NCBI RefSeq assembly: GCF_001940225.2 | Contig: NZ_CP135164.1 | Coordinates: 496,001 to 560,000 of the forward strand | DNA: 64,000 nt | DNA from: Roseburia sp. 499 | Lineage (GTDB): Bacteria > Bacillota > Clostridia > Lachnospirales > Lachnospiraceae | Direction of reading: 5' to 3' | In this document: one piece after another, positions 44,072 to 51,596 of the stretch | How positions within the stretch are numbered: position 1 is the stretch's first letter | Layout of the letters: each line of letters begins with the position of its first letter | Made by a program: the position numbers and the translations under genes | Notes under the pieces: model-generated | Seen by the model: the letters and a program-made list of their open reading frames with translations, nothing else | Told to the model about the DNA's origin: nothing | Database searches by the model: none

Positions 44072-44380
44072 ATGGAACATAAGTATGAAAGAGATTATGG
44101 GTGTCTGATTTTGAAAATGCCCAGAGAACTGGATCATCACCAAGCGGAATTTTTGAAAGAGGAGGCAGATGGCTTGATTATGAAGTATCCCGTACGAAGT
44201 CTGGTATTTGATTTTTCAGATACGCAGTTTATGGACAGTTCCGGAATTGGAGTAATTATAGGAAGATGCAAAAATGTACGGTTTTCCGGTGGGTATGTAA
44301 AGGCAGTTCATTTAAATGAACAGATTCAGAGAATTTTTAAATTATCCGGATTAATGAAAATTATAGAAATTGACAAATAG
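44072..44380 (+). CDS. spoIIAA: Anti-sigma F factor antagonist SpoIIAA
   Basis: A 102-residue STAS-domain protein. It binds and frees SpoIIAB from sigma F in the forespore, and is switched by phosphorylation at the Ser in FMDSSGIGV (Ser56/57; the second Ser corresponds best to the known site). Start ATG 44072 (MEHKYERD) has AAAGGAAG ahead; the frame is open further upstream but without a ribosome binding site. First of three sporulation genes, 21 bp before spoIIAB. Confidence 0.94.
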   Translation: MEHKYERDYGCLILKMPRELDHHQAEFLKEEADGLIMKYPVRSLVFDFSDTQFMDSSGIGVIIGRCKNVRFSGGYVKAVHLNEQIQRIFKLSGLMKIIEIDK

Positions 44381-44401
44381 AGGGATCGTAAGGAGGATTA
44401 T

Positions 44402-44833
44402 ATGGAATATTTAAAGAATGAAATGAAGATGGAATTTCAAGCAGTATCTTCCAACGAAGGATTTGCAAGAGTGGCAGTGGGGGCTTTTATTGCAGAATTG
44501 AATCCTACGGTGGACGAGCTTGCAGATATAAAAACTGCGGTCAGTGAAGCGGTAACGAATTGTATTATTCATGGATATGAACAAAGGGGGGGGAGTATCT
44601 GGATTCAATGTCGAATCGAAGGAAATCAAATAGAAATATCCGTTACTGATACCGGAAGAGGTATTCGGGATGTAGAACAGGCGAAAGAACCATTGTTTAC
44701 AACGAAACCGGAGTTGGAACGTTCCGGGATGGGATTTGCATTTATGGAGGCATTTATGGACGAGCTAGAGGTATTGTCCAAATTAGGAGAAGGAACTTGT
44801 GTGATAATGCGTAAAACCATAGGACAGGGGTGA
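44402..44833 (+). CDS. spoIIAB: Anti-sigma F factor / SpoIIAA kinase SpoIIAB
   Basis: A 143-residue GHKL-fold Ser kinase that holds sigma F inactive and phosphorylates SpoIIAA. The ATP-binding N-box is [18 protein letters not shown], the G1 box VTDTGRGI, and the G2 region RSGMGFAFM. The length matches the family. AAGGAGG precedes ATG 44402. Its stop is four bases before the annotated sigF start, typical of the spoIIA operon. Confidence 0.95.
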   Translation: MEYLKNEMKMEFQAVSSNEGFARVAVGAFIAELNPTVDELADIKTAVSEAVTNCIIHGYEQRGGSIWIQCRIEGNQIEISVTDTGRGIRDVEQAKEPLFTTKPELERSGMGFAFMEAFMDELEVLSKLGEGTCVIMRKTIGQG

Positions 44834-44837
44834 AGGA

Positions 44838-45593
44838 GTGGAGCTGCTGAAAGAGAAGCCAGAACAGAAAAAGTCCAAGGATGAACAGGTGAAGGAACTG
44901 CTAGAACTGGCTCACAGCGGAGATAAAGTTGCAAGAGATACTATGGTAAAAGAAAATATAGGATTAATCTGGAGCATTGTGCGAAGATTTTCCAATCGTG
45001 GATATGAAGTGGAGGATTTGTTTCAAATTGGAAGTATAGGATTAATGAAAGCCATTGATAAGTTTGATACTTCATTTGAGGTAAAGTTTTCCACTTATGC
45101 CGTACCTATGATAACAGGAGAAATCAAACGTTTCCTAAGGGATGATGGGTTGATTAAGGTAAGCCGAAGCCTGAAAGAAAATGGAGCAAAGGTAAAACAG
45201 GCAAGAGAACGGCTTCAGGCAGAACGAGGACGGGATGTTACCCTGCAGGAACTGGCAGAAGAGACTGGGATAGAACGAGAAGAAATTGTTATGGCATTAG
45301 AGGCAAATGGAGAAGTAGAATCTATTTATAAGACCTATGCCCCGGAAGATGGAAAGGAAACTTGTCTGGCAGACCGACTTCCGCAGGAAAAGGACAGCCA
45401 TGAAGTACTTATTAATCACATGCTATTAGAGCAACTGTTAGAAGAACTGGAGGTAGAAGAGCGACAATTAATAAAAATGCGTTATTTTGAAGAGTGTACT
45501 CAGATGCAGGTGGCAGAGGCAATGGGAATTAGTCAGGTGCAGGTGAGCCGGATGGAGAAAAAAATTCTGCTGTCCATGCGCAAAAAGTTATAA
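44838..45593 (+). CDS. sigF: Sporulation sigma factor SigF (SpoIIAC)
   Basis: A forespore sigma factor of about 251 residues. Region 2 is NIGLIWSIVRRFSNRGYEVEDLFQIG with the core FSTYAVPMI, region 3 SRSLKENG onward, and the region 4 HTH is MQVAEAMGISQVQVSRMEKKI. The start is uncertain. GTG 44838 directly overlaps the only good ribosome binding site AAGGAG (44833-44838), so translation may instead begin at CTG 44844 or CTG 44847. GTG 44889 is also possible and would remove 17 residues. Sigma F should drive early forespore genes once SpoIIAB releases it. Confidence 0.95.
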   Translation: MELLKEKPEQKKSKDEQVKELLELAHSGDKVARDTMVKENIGLIWSIVRRFSNRGYEVEDLFQIGSIGLMKAIDKFDTSFEVKFSTYAVPMITGEIKRFLRDDGLIKVSRSLKENGAKVKQARERLQAERGRDVTLQELAEETGIEREEIVMALEANGEVESIYKTYAPEDGKETCLADRLPQEKDSHEVLINHMLLEQLLEELEVEERQLIKMRYFEECTQMQVAEAMGISQVQVSRMEKKILLSMRKKL

Positions 45594-45611
45594 AAAGAAA
45601 TAAAAAGAAAC

Positions 45612-45640
45612 GTATAAATACGAAAAGTCATGGCATACTA
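45612..45640 (+). promoter_or_regulatory. Forespore (sigma G/sigma F-type) promoter of the spoVA genes
   Basis: GTATA (45612-45616) and CATACTA (45634-45640) are 17 bases apart, a good match to the sigma G pattern (GMATR...CATNHTA); GG before CATACTA also resembles sigma F. It lies upstream of the small membrane gene and spoVAA-AB-AC, where a sigma G promoter is expected. Confidence 0.65.
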
Positions 45641-45671
45641 CTTTCGAAAGAATGAAAAAGGAAGTGAGTAA

Positions 45672-45830
45672 ATGAGCCATACAAAAATTTATCGATTATG
45701 CCTTCTATCAGTGGTGATACTTACCATTATAGGAGGTATTTTTTATTATGTTAATTATGTAGAAAACGAGACAGCGATAAGAGAAGGAACGTTGGTGCAG
45801 AATCAGGAGTGGGTAGAATATGGCATCTAA
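45672..45830 (+). CDS. Small single-pass membrane protein (52 aa), first gene of the spoVA unit
   Basis: A 52-residue protein with one hydrophobic helix (about 9-28, LCLLSVVILTIIGGIFYYV) and a charged outer tail. ATG 45672 follows GGAAGTGAG and lies about 30 bp after the forespore-type promoter. It overlaps the spoVAA start by 11 bp, so it is translated with that operon. I recognise no family. Its position suggests a role in the forespore inner membrane, where SpoVA proteins work. Confidence 0.65.
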   Translation: MSHTKIYRLCLLSVVILTIIGGIFYYVNYVENETAIREGTLVQNQEWVEYGI

Positions 45831-46470
45831 TTCAGATACATTGTATATAAAAATTGAGCAGAACGTTCTGGTAAAAGAACCAAATGTTGTTTTAAAAGAT
45901 ATTGCAAAAATCACATCCACCAATCGAGAAATGGTAAATAAGCTAAAGACCATGAAGGTATATCAGTTTCATACACCGGCAAATCAGGATAAGAAGAAAA
46001 AGCAGAGTGAAGTTTTTTCCATTTTGAAGATTATTGAACTCATTGGAAAAGAATATCCCAATGTAGATATTCAGAATATGGGAGAAAAAGATTTTATTAT
46101 AGAGTATGAGCCGGTTCCGGAAATAAAGTGGAAACAATGTTTTAAGGTTGCTATCTTATGTGTATTTACTTTTTTTGGTTCTGCATTTACCATTATGACT
46201 TTTAATAATGACGTAGGGGTGGGGGAGGTTTTTTTGGATTTCTATCAACAGGTAATGGGAAGACCTTCCGATGGTTTTACTATTTTGGAAATAAGCTATG
46301 CAATAGGTCTTTCTCTTGGAATTTTGATATTTTTTAATCATATGGGACGAAAGAAGATTACTCATGATCCGACTCCGATTCAGGTGGAAATGCGTACTTA
46401 TGAAAAGGATATAGACACTACTTTTATACAAAACTGTGGCAGAAAAGGAACGAACAATGATGTGGATTAA
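45820..46470 (+). CDS. spoVAA: Stage V sporulation protein AA
   Basis: A 216-residue protein with an N-terminal soluble domain (LYIKIEQNVLVKEPNVVLKD, about 7-26, through about 95) and two membrane helices (about 108-127 and 150-170). Order and size match SpoVAA of the spore dipicolinic-acid channel complex in the inner spore membrane. It overlaps the small gene upstream by 11 bp and spoVAB by 14 bp. Confidence 0.88.
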   Translation: MASNSDTLYIKIEQNVLVKEPNVVLKDIAKITSTNREMVNKLKTMKVYQFHTPANQDKKKKQSEVFSILKIIELIGKEYPNVDIQNMGEKDFIIEYEPVPEIKWKQCFKVAILCVFTFFGSAFTIMTFNNDVGVGEVFLDFYQQVMGRPSDGFTILEISYAIGLSLGILIFFNHMGRKKITHDPTPIQVEMRTYEKDIDTTFIQNCGRKGTNNDVD

Positions 46471-46885
46471 AGAAGTGTTTTTGGCACTTGTCGGACTGGC
46501 ATCCGGTTTCGCAGTGTCAGCAGGTGTATTCGCATTTATCATATCGGTAGGTGTAATTCCGAGAATGATTGGAAAGACCCAGACGGTGAAAGATGTCCTG
46601 ATTTATGAGACAATCATTTTACTAGGTGGAACCTTTGGAAATCTGTTTTCTCTGTTTCAATGGAATGTACCGTTGGGAATACCCTTATTGGTGCTGTTCG
46701 GAGTATCTGCCGGAGTATTTACCGGGTGTCTGGCAGTGGCATTGGCAGAGATTTTAAATTCCTTTCCCATTATGTTTCGAAGGTTGCGGATTAAGGAAGG
46801 ACTTGGATGGATGCTATTTTTTATGGCGATGGGAAAGACCTTTGGTTCGTTATATTTTTATGCAAATCATATGCAGAAATTCTAG
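46457..46885 (+). CDS. spoVAB: Stage V sporulation protein AB
   Basis: A 142-residue integral membrane protein with four hydrophobic helices. The family-like start is MMWIKEVFLALVGLASGFAV, and PRMIGKTQTVKDVLIYE and the C-terminal GMGK-like stretch MAMGKTFGS fit SpoVAB. It is part of the SpoVA set needed for dipicolinic-acid uptake into spores. ATG 46457, with AGGAA upstream, is preferred to an upstream GTG at 46436. It overlaps the end of spoVAA. Confidence 0.85.
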   Translation: MMWIKEVFLALVGLASGFAVSAGVFAFIISVGVIPRMIGKTQTVKDVLIYETIILLGGTFGNLFSLFQWNVPLGIPLLVLFGVSAGVFTGCLAVALAEILNSFPIMFRRLRIKEGLGWMLFFMAMGKTFGSLYFYANHMQKF

Positions 46886-46906
46886 AAAAGAAAGTGAGAA
46901 AATAAA

Positions 46907-47386
46907 ATGGCACAGGAAACTATGGCACAAAAAGAAAAGAAAAATCAAGCGTATAATGAGTATGTAAAACAGGTGACACCGACTCATTCACTGCCCGCAA
47001 ATATGGCAAAGGCATTTGTGTTAGGAGGAATCATTTGCGTAATCGGGCAGTTCATTTTAAATATAGCAATGAATCAATTTGGGTTAGACAAGGAAACCGC
47101 GGGAAGTTGGTGCAGTATGATTCTGGTATTGAGTAGCGTTATTCTGACGGGATGTAACATCTATCCATCATTGGCAAACTGGGGGGGCGCAGGGGCATTG
47201 GTTCCGATTACCGGATTTGCCAATTCCGTGGCGGCACCGGCGATTGAGTTCCAGAAAGAAGGGCAGGTATTCGGAATCGGATGTAAGATTTTTACCATTG
47301 CAGGACCGGTCATTTTATATGGAATCTTTACCAGTTGGGCCTTGGGACTGATTTATTGGATTGGAAAGTGTATTGGATGGGTCTAA
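46907..47386 (+). CDS. spoVAC: Stage V sporulation protein AC
   Basis: A 159-residue membrane protein with the highly conserved SpoVAC features: YNEYVKQVTPTHSLPANMAKAF near the N-terminus, ILTGCNIYPSLANWGGAG, and VPITGFANSVAAPAIEFQKEG. SpoVAC behaves as a mechanosensitive-type channel component of the dipicolinic-acid release system. In Bacillus and most clostridia spoVAD follows directly. Here the next bases form a terminator (47412-47436), and spoVAD is 12.4 kb away. Confidence 0.95.
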   Translation: MAQETMAQKEKKNQAYNEYVKQVTPTHSLPANMAKAFVLGGIICVIGQFILNIAMNQFGLDKETAGSWCSMILVLSSVILTGCNIYPSLANWGGAGALVPITGFANSVAAPAIEFQKEGQVFGIGCKIFTIAGPVILYGIFTSWALGLIYWIGKCIGWV

Positions 47387-47393
47387 TTTCATA

Positions 47394-47423
47394 TTGACAG
47401 TTAAAAAAATAAGTACCTATAAT
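47394..47423 (+). promoter_or_regulatory. Promoter of the EAL-type gene, overlapping the spoVAC terminator
   Basis: TTGACA (47394-47399) and a perfect TATAAT (47418-47423) are 18 bases apart. The -10 box straddles the 5' arm and loop of the terminator hairpin. Confidence 0.65.
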
Positions 47424-47443
47424 TATGATAGGTACTCATTTTT
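47412..47443 (+). terminator. Terminator after spoVAC
   Basis: AGTACCTAT (47412-47420) and ATAGGTACT (47428-47436) are perfectly complementary around AATTATG, followed by CATTTTTT. Confidence 0.8.
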
Positions 47444-47465
47444 TATAACGAAAGGAGGAGAAGGT

Positions 47466-49151
47466 ATGGAAGGGAACAGCCATGGGGAAAATTGGGAAAA
47501 GTTTTGTCAGTTCATAGAGGTTTTGAATCCATGTATGGATGATTATTTGTATATATTTGATATAAGAGAAGATTTTTATGCGATATCATCTGGGGCATTG
47601 AAACGATTTAAGATATCGGCTGCTCAATTTCATAATGTGTCGGAAGGACTTCGAGAGTTTGTTTATGCAGAAGATATTGATATGCTTTTAGAAGATTTGG
47701 CACTGATGATTTCGGGGGAAAAGGATTTTCATAATCTTCAATATCGTTGGCTGGGGCCGGATGGGAAACCTATCTGGATTAATTGTCGTGGACGTATTAT
47801 AAAGGATACCGATGGAAAGCCTGAGTTCATGATTGGTTGTATAAATGAAATTGGGGCAAAACAGAAAGCGGATAACACCAGTGGACTTTTGGGGGAATCC
47901 AGTCTTATGTCCTATGTGAGGGAAGTAGGTCCCCGTGTGCCAGAGGGGTATATTCTTCGTATTGGTATTGATAATTTCAAAGAAATTAATGAAAATAAAG
48001 GAATTGAATATGGAGATATGATCCTGCGAAAGACAGCAGAGTGTATCGAAGGGGTAATCCAGCCTGGGCAGAAGTTATATCGGATGGTGGCAGACGAATT
48101 TATGGTTATAGACTTTCAGGGTGGAAGTACTAAAAAGGCTCATAAATTGTATAAGAAGATTTGTCAGAAAGTGGAAGAGTTTATTGAACAAAATCACTAT
48201 GAAGCAGTTTATACTGTTTCAGGAGGCATATTAAGTTGTAGCCAGATACAGGATGAGTCTTTTTCTTCTATTATGAAATTGTCGGAGTTTGCACTGAATG
48301 AGGCAAAACGGAAGGGAAAAAATAGGTCTTATATTTTTGATGAAAGAGATTATAAGGAATTTCTGCGGAAAAAGGAACTATTGAGCGAGATGCGCTATGC
48401 TATATATGATGATTACAAAGGATTTGAAGTGCATTTTCAGCCGATTGTGGATGCGAAAATAGGAAAATTGGCAAGTGCAGAGACTTTGCTTCGTTTTCAT
48501 TCAGAAGTGACCGGAGCGGTTTCGCCGGTAGAATTTATACCACTTCTGGAAGAAACCGGATTGATTATACCGGTAGGAAGGTGGGTATTAGAGCAGGCTT
48601 GTTCCAGATGTAGAGAGATTCAAAAATACATACCGGATTTTAGGGTTAGTGTAAATCTTTCGTATGTTCAGGTAAAAAAGAGCAACGTTTTAAAAGAAAT
48701 TACCAGTATGATAGAGAAGTATGAACTGAATCCCCGTAATCTTATTGTTGAATTGACAGAAAGCGGATTTCTGGAGTCGGATTCTAATTTTCGAAAACTT
48801 TGTGATGGATTGAAAGAAAGTGGTGTTGCGCTTGCTTTGGATGATTTTGGAACAGGATATTCCAATTTCCATTATCTTTATGATTTAGGTCCGAATATTA
48901 TTAAGATAGACCGCTCCTTTACCGTAAAGGCTTTACAAAACGACTATGAGCATGGTTTGTTGGAGCATATTATTCAGATGATTCACAGCATTGAACTTCG
49001 TATCTGTATAGAAGGAATAGAGACAGAGGAAGAATTAGCGAAAATCAATAAATTGGAACCGGACTATATTCAGGGCTATTTCTTTGGACGGCCTTGTCCT
49101 TATGAGACATTTTATGAAAATCATGTCAAGGTAGCAGAAGTAGAAGAATAG
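47466..49151 (+). CDS. PAS-GGDEF-EAL protein (probable c-di-GMP phosphodiesterase)
   Basis: A 561-residue cytosolic protein with no membrane helix. A PAS-like domain (about 30-140: YRWLGPDGKPIWINCRGRI) is followed by a GGDEF-like domain (about 150-300) whose active-site loop is VADEF in place of GGDEF, so cyclase activity is doubtful. The EAL domain (about 320-555) has ETLLRF for EALLRW at about 338, ELTESGF, DDFGTGYS at about 458, KIDRSF, and a late EGIET, QGYFFGRP. The metal-binding acidic residues look present, so it may hydrolyse c-di-GMP. ATG 47466 follows AGGAGGAG. It lies between spoVAC and spoVAD. Confidence 0.88.
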   Translation: MEGNSHGENWEKFCQFIEVLNPCMDDYLYIFDIREDFYAISSGALKRFKISAAQFHNVSEGLREFVYAEDIDMLLEDLALMISGEKDFHNLQYRWLGPDGKPIWINCRGRIIKDTDGKPEFMIGCINEIGAKQKADNTSGLLGESSLMSYVREVGPRVPEGYILRIGIDNFKEINENKGIEYGDMILRKTAECIEGVIQPGQKLYRMVADEFMVIDFQGGSTKKAHKLYKKICQKVEEFIEQNHYEAVYTVSGGILSCSQIQDESFSSIMKLSEFALNEAKRKGKNRSYIFDERDYKEFLRKKELLSEMRYAIYDDYKGFEVHFQPIVDAKIGKLASAETLLRFHSEVTGAVSPVEFIPLLEETGLIIPVGRWVLEQACSRCREIQKYIPDFRVSVNLSYVQVKKSNVLKEITSMIEKYELNPRNLIVELTESGFLESDSNFRKLCDGLKESGVALALDDFGTGYSNFHYLYDLGPNIIKIDRSFTVKALQNDYEHGLLEHIIQMIHSIELRICIEGIETEEELAKINKLEPDYIQGYFFGRPCPYETFYENHVKVAEVEE

Positions 49152-49180
49152 TTGACAACCCGAAATATCAGTGCTACAAT
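49152..49180 (+). promoter_or_regulatory. Promoter of the aspS2 leader RNA
   Basis: TTGACA (49152-49157) and TACAAT (49175-49180) with 17-base spacing, immediately after the EAL-type gene. Confidence 0.75.
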
Positions 49181-49187
49181 AGGACAA

Positions 49188-49365
49188 AATTAAAGGTAGG
49201 TATATGAAATGCAGAATATTCAGTTGAGAAAACTGAACAGGGACGACGATTAACAGCGTTTGCAGTTGTGACATAATCACAGGTGCAAGCGCTCTTAGTG
49301 TTGTACCTGTGTGGGATAGAAAGGGAGAACCACATTGGTAAGTTTATCAGTGAGGTTCTTTTTTT
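49188..49365 (+). promoter_or_regulatory. Structured leader RNA (riboswitch/attenuator candidate) of aspS2
   Basis: The roughly 180-base leader can form hairpin TTCAGTT/AACTGAA (49219-49237). It also forms a compound hairpin with outer stem GCGTTTGCA/TGCAAGCGC (49256-49264/49284-49292) and inner stem GTGA/TCAC. A competing 11-bp helix CACAGGTGCAA/TTGTACCTGTG (49278-49288/49301-49311) shares bases with the second hairpin, so only one can form. A strong terminator follows: AGAACC...GGTTCT with an inner 7-bp stem (49326-49359) and a T7 tract. This two-state design plus a terminator is typical of riboswitches. It has no T-box motif, and I do not recognise the class. Confidence 0.6.
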
Positions 49366-49412
49366 ATACAATAAATCCCTTGTCACATTATACCAAGAAG
49401 GGTGGTGATACT

Positions 49413-49460
49413 ATGTGGCATAAAGACGATGCCGGCATGGATTATAGCGTAAGACCTTAG
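49413..49460 (+). CDS. Possible 15-residue leader peptide rich in Asp
   Basis: ATG 49413 follows AAGAAGGGTGGTGAT. The product MWHKDDAGMDYSVRP has three Asp codons in 15 residues, directly upstream of an aspartyl-tRNA synthetase gene. That would suit an aspartate-sensing leader peptide, but no terminator follows it, so a classical attenuator is not evident. It may also be chance. Confidence 0.3.
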   Translation: MWHKDDAGMDYSVRP

Positions 49461-49492
49461 AAATTGAGAATAGATTAGGAGGAATTACGCAA

Positions 49493-50776
49493 ATGAAAGA
49501 GTTAAAAAATCACATTGGAGAAACTATTAAGATACATGGAAGTATTTATAAAATACGAAGAATGAGTGGGTTTGCATTCGTTCTATTACGCACCAAACGC
49601 GAAGTGGTACAGTGTGTGTATAGTGAGGCGTTTTCTGATTTTCAAATGGAAGAATTGCAGGAAGAAAGTTGTGTGATTGTAACTGCACAGGTGGTGGAAG
49701 AGGAACGTTCCAGAACCGGATGGGAGCTTCGAATGAAGGAACTTCGGATACTATCCAGACCGGAAGAGGAAAGTCCCATTGTAATCAATCAGAAGAAGGT
49801 AGATACTTCTATAGAGAATTTATTGGACTATCGCCCGATTACGTTACGAAATGAAAAGCAAAGAGCAATTTTTAAAATTCAGGCAGGAATTTGTCAAGGA
49901 TTCCGAAGATTTTTGGAAGAACAGGAATTTACAGAAATCCATACACCTAAAATTGTATCGGAGGGAGCAGAAGGCGGGGCAAATATTTTTCAAATGAATT
50001 ATTTTGGAAAGGAAGCTTATTTGGCGCAAAGCCCACAGTTTTATAAACAGATGATGGTTGGCGTATTTGAACGTGTATTTGAAATAGCTCCTGTATTTCG
50101 GGCAGAAAAACACGATACGGCAAGACATTTAAATGAATATACCGGTGTAGATTTTGAAATGGGATATATCGAAAGTTTTGAAGAGATTATGGAAATGGAG
50201 ACGGCGATGATTCAGTATGCTTTTTCTTATCTAAAAGAAAATTATGCGCACGAATTAGAATTGTGGAAGGTACAGGTGCCGGAAATCAAAAAGATTCCTT
50301 CCATTAAGTTTCAGGAAGCAAAGGAACTGGTAGCAAAAACTTATGCAAGAAAAATCAGAGATTATGAGGACTTTGAACCGGAAGAAGAACGATTGCTGGG
50401 TGAAATTATGAAGGAACGGACAGGGAGTGATTTTGTATTTGTAACACATTATCCTACCAAGAAGCGTCCGTTTTATGCTATGGAGAATCCGGAAAATCCA
50501 CAGGAGACCTTAAGCTTTGACCTGTTGTTCCGTGGTTTGGAAGTAACTACTGGTGGGCAGAGAATTCACAACTATAAGGAGCAGGTGGCAAAAATGCAGA
50601 GTAGAGGAATGGATGTCAGTGCATTTGAAAGTTACTTGATGATACATCGCTATGGAATGCCACCTCATGGTGGACTGGGAATGGGGCTGGAACGTTTTAC
50701 AGCACAGCTACTAGGCTTTTCTAATGTAAGATATGCCGCTATGTTTCCGAGAGATATTCATCGGGTAACCCCCTAG
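49493..50776 (+). CDS. aspS2: Archaeal-type aspartyl-tRNA synthetase (probably nondiscriminating)
   Basis: A 427-residue class II synthetase with an N-terminal OB-fold anticodon domain (about 1-105). Motif 2 is APVFRAEKHDTARHLNEYTGVDFEMG, and motif 3 GLGMGLERF is followed by the archaeal-style ending FPRDIHRVTP. It lacks the bacterial GAD insertion, which is why it is shorter than bacterial AspS (about 590). Enzymes of this type often also charge tRNA-Asn for later amidation. The leader RNA upstream suggests regulated expression. AGGAGG precedes ATG 49493. Confidence 0.9.
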   Translation: MKELKNHIGETIKIHGSIYKIRRMSGFAFVLLRTKREVVQCVYSEAFSDFQMEELQEESCVIVTAQVVEEERSRTGWELRMKELRILSRPEEESPIVINQKKVDTSIENLLDYRPITLRNEKQRAIFKIQAGICQGFRRFLEEQEFTEIHTPKIVSEGAEGGANIFQMNYFGKEAYLAQSPQFYKQMMVGVFERVFEIAPVFRAEKHDTARHLNEYTGVDFEMGYIESFEEIMEMETAMIQYAFSYLKENYAHELELWKVQVPEIKKIPSIKFQEAKELVAKTYARKIRDYEDFEPEEERLLGEIMKERTGSDFVFVTHYPTKKRPFYAMENPENPQETLSFDLLFRGLEVTTGGQRIHNYKEQVAKMQSRGMDVSAFESYLMIHRYGMPPHGGLGMGLERFTAQLLGFSNVRYAAMFPRDIHRVTP

Positions 50777-50852
50777 AAAGCCGAGGAAGGTATGGAAGTA
50801 TCACTTGTTTTATGATATGATGTGAAGAATAAGAACAAATCCGAGGAAAAGT

Positions 50853-51596
50853 ATGAGAATTGCAATTTGTGATGATGAAGTGGCACAATTAAAGTTATTA
50901 GAGTCCTATGTGAAAAAATGGGAGAAGGAACAGAAGGAAGTAGTAGAAGTCTGCAAGTATGAGCGGGCAGAACACTTTTTATTTCAATGGGAAGAGCAGC
51001 AGAATATGGACATTCTGCTGCTCGATATTGAAATGCCGGGTATGGATGGTATGACCATGGCAAAAAAGCTGCGTGAAAAGAAAGATAGTATCCAAATTAT
51101 TTTTATTTCCGGGAATTCCGAGTATGCTTTAGAAGGATATGAGGTAGAACCGGTAACATATTTATTGAAACCTGTAAGCAGTGAGAAACTTTATGCAGCT
51201 TTAAACAGAGCGGTGGAACGTATAGGAAGGACAGAACCCGTGCTATTGGTGGAGGAAGCTGGTGGAAAGGTTCGCATTCCGGTAAAAGAAATTTTGTATC
51301 TGGAAAGTGAAGGACATGATACCATGATAAAAACTGAAAATGGTATCTTTCGCTGTAAAAAGGGAATTCAGGAAATGGAACAGATGCTTGCAGATGTGGG
51401 GGCGGGAACAAGGGGTGGATTTTGCAGAATTCATCGTTCTTATTTGATTTCTATGGGGGCTGTGCTTCGAATTACACGTAAGGAAGTAGAACTGCAGGAT
51501 TATACCAGACTTCCAATTGCAAGAGGAAAATGGGAAATGGTGAATCAGGCATATTTGGCTTATTATCGCAGGGAAATGGAGAAAATGAATGAATAA
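50853..51596 (+). CDS. LytTR-family response regulator (AgrA-like)
   Basis: A 247-residue regulator. The receiver domain (1 to about 120) has acidic residues Asp7/Asp8, phospho-acceptor Asp58 in LLLDIEMPGMDG, and Lys106 in LLKPV. The LytTR DNA-binding domain (about 140-240) has YLESEGHDTMI and the GFCRIHRSYLI strand. It overlaps the kinase gene by 8 bp. By family analogy it activates genes controlled by a secreted peptide, plausibly the ABC exporter downstream. Confidence 0.92.
   Translation: MRIAICDDEVAQLKLLESYVKKWEKEQKEVVEVCKYERAEHFLFQWEEQQNMDILLLDIEMPGMDGMTMAKKLREKKDSIQIIFISGNSEYALEGYEVEPVTYLLKPVSSEKLYAALNRAVERIGRTEPVLLVEEAGGKVRIPVKEILYLESEGHDTMIKTENGIFRCKKGIQEMEQMLADVGAGTRGGFCRIHRSYLISMGAVLRITRKEVELQDYTRLPIARGKWEMVNQAYLAYYRREMEKMNE

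Noticed and set aside
49321-49412. T-box riboswitch in front of aspS2, suggested by GGGTGGTGATAC
   Set aside because: The conserved T-box stretch TGGNACCGCG is missing and no specifier stem is visible. The sequence GGGTGGTGAT serves better as the ribosome binding site of the small leader ORF.
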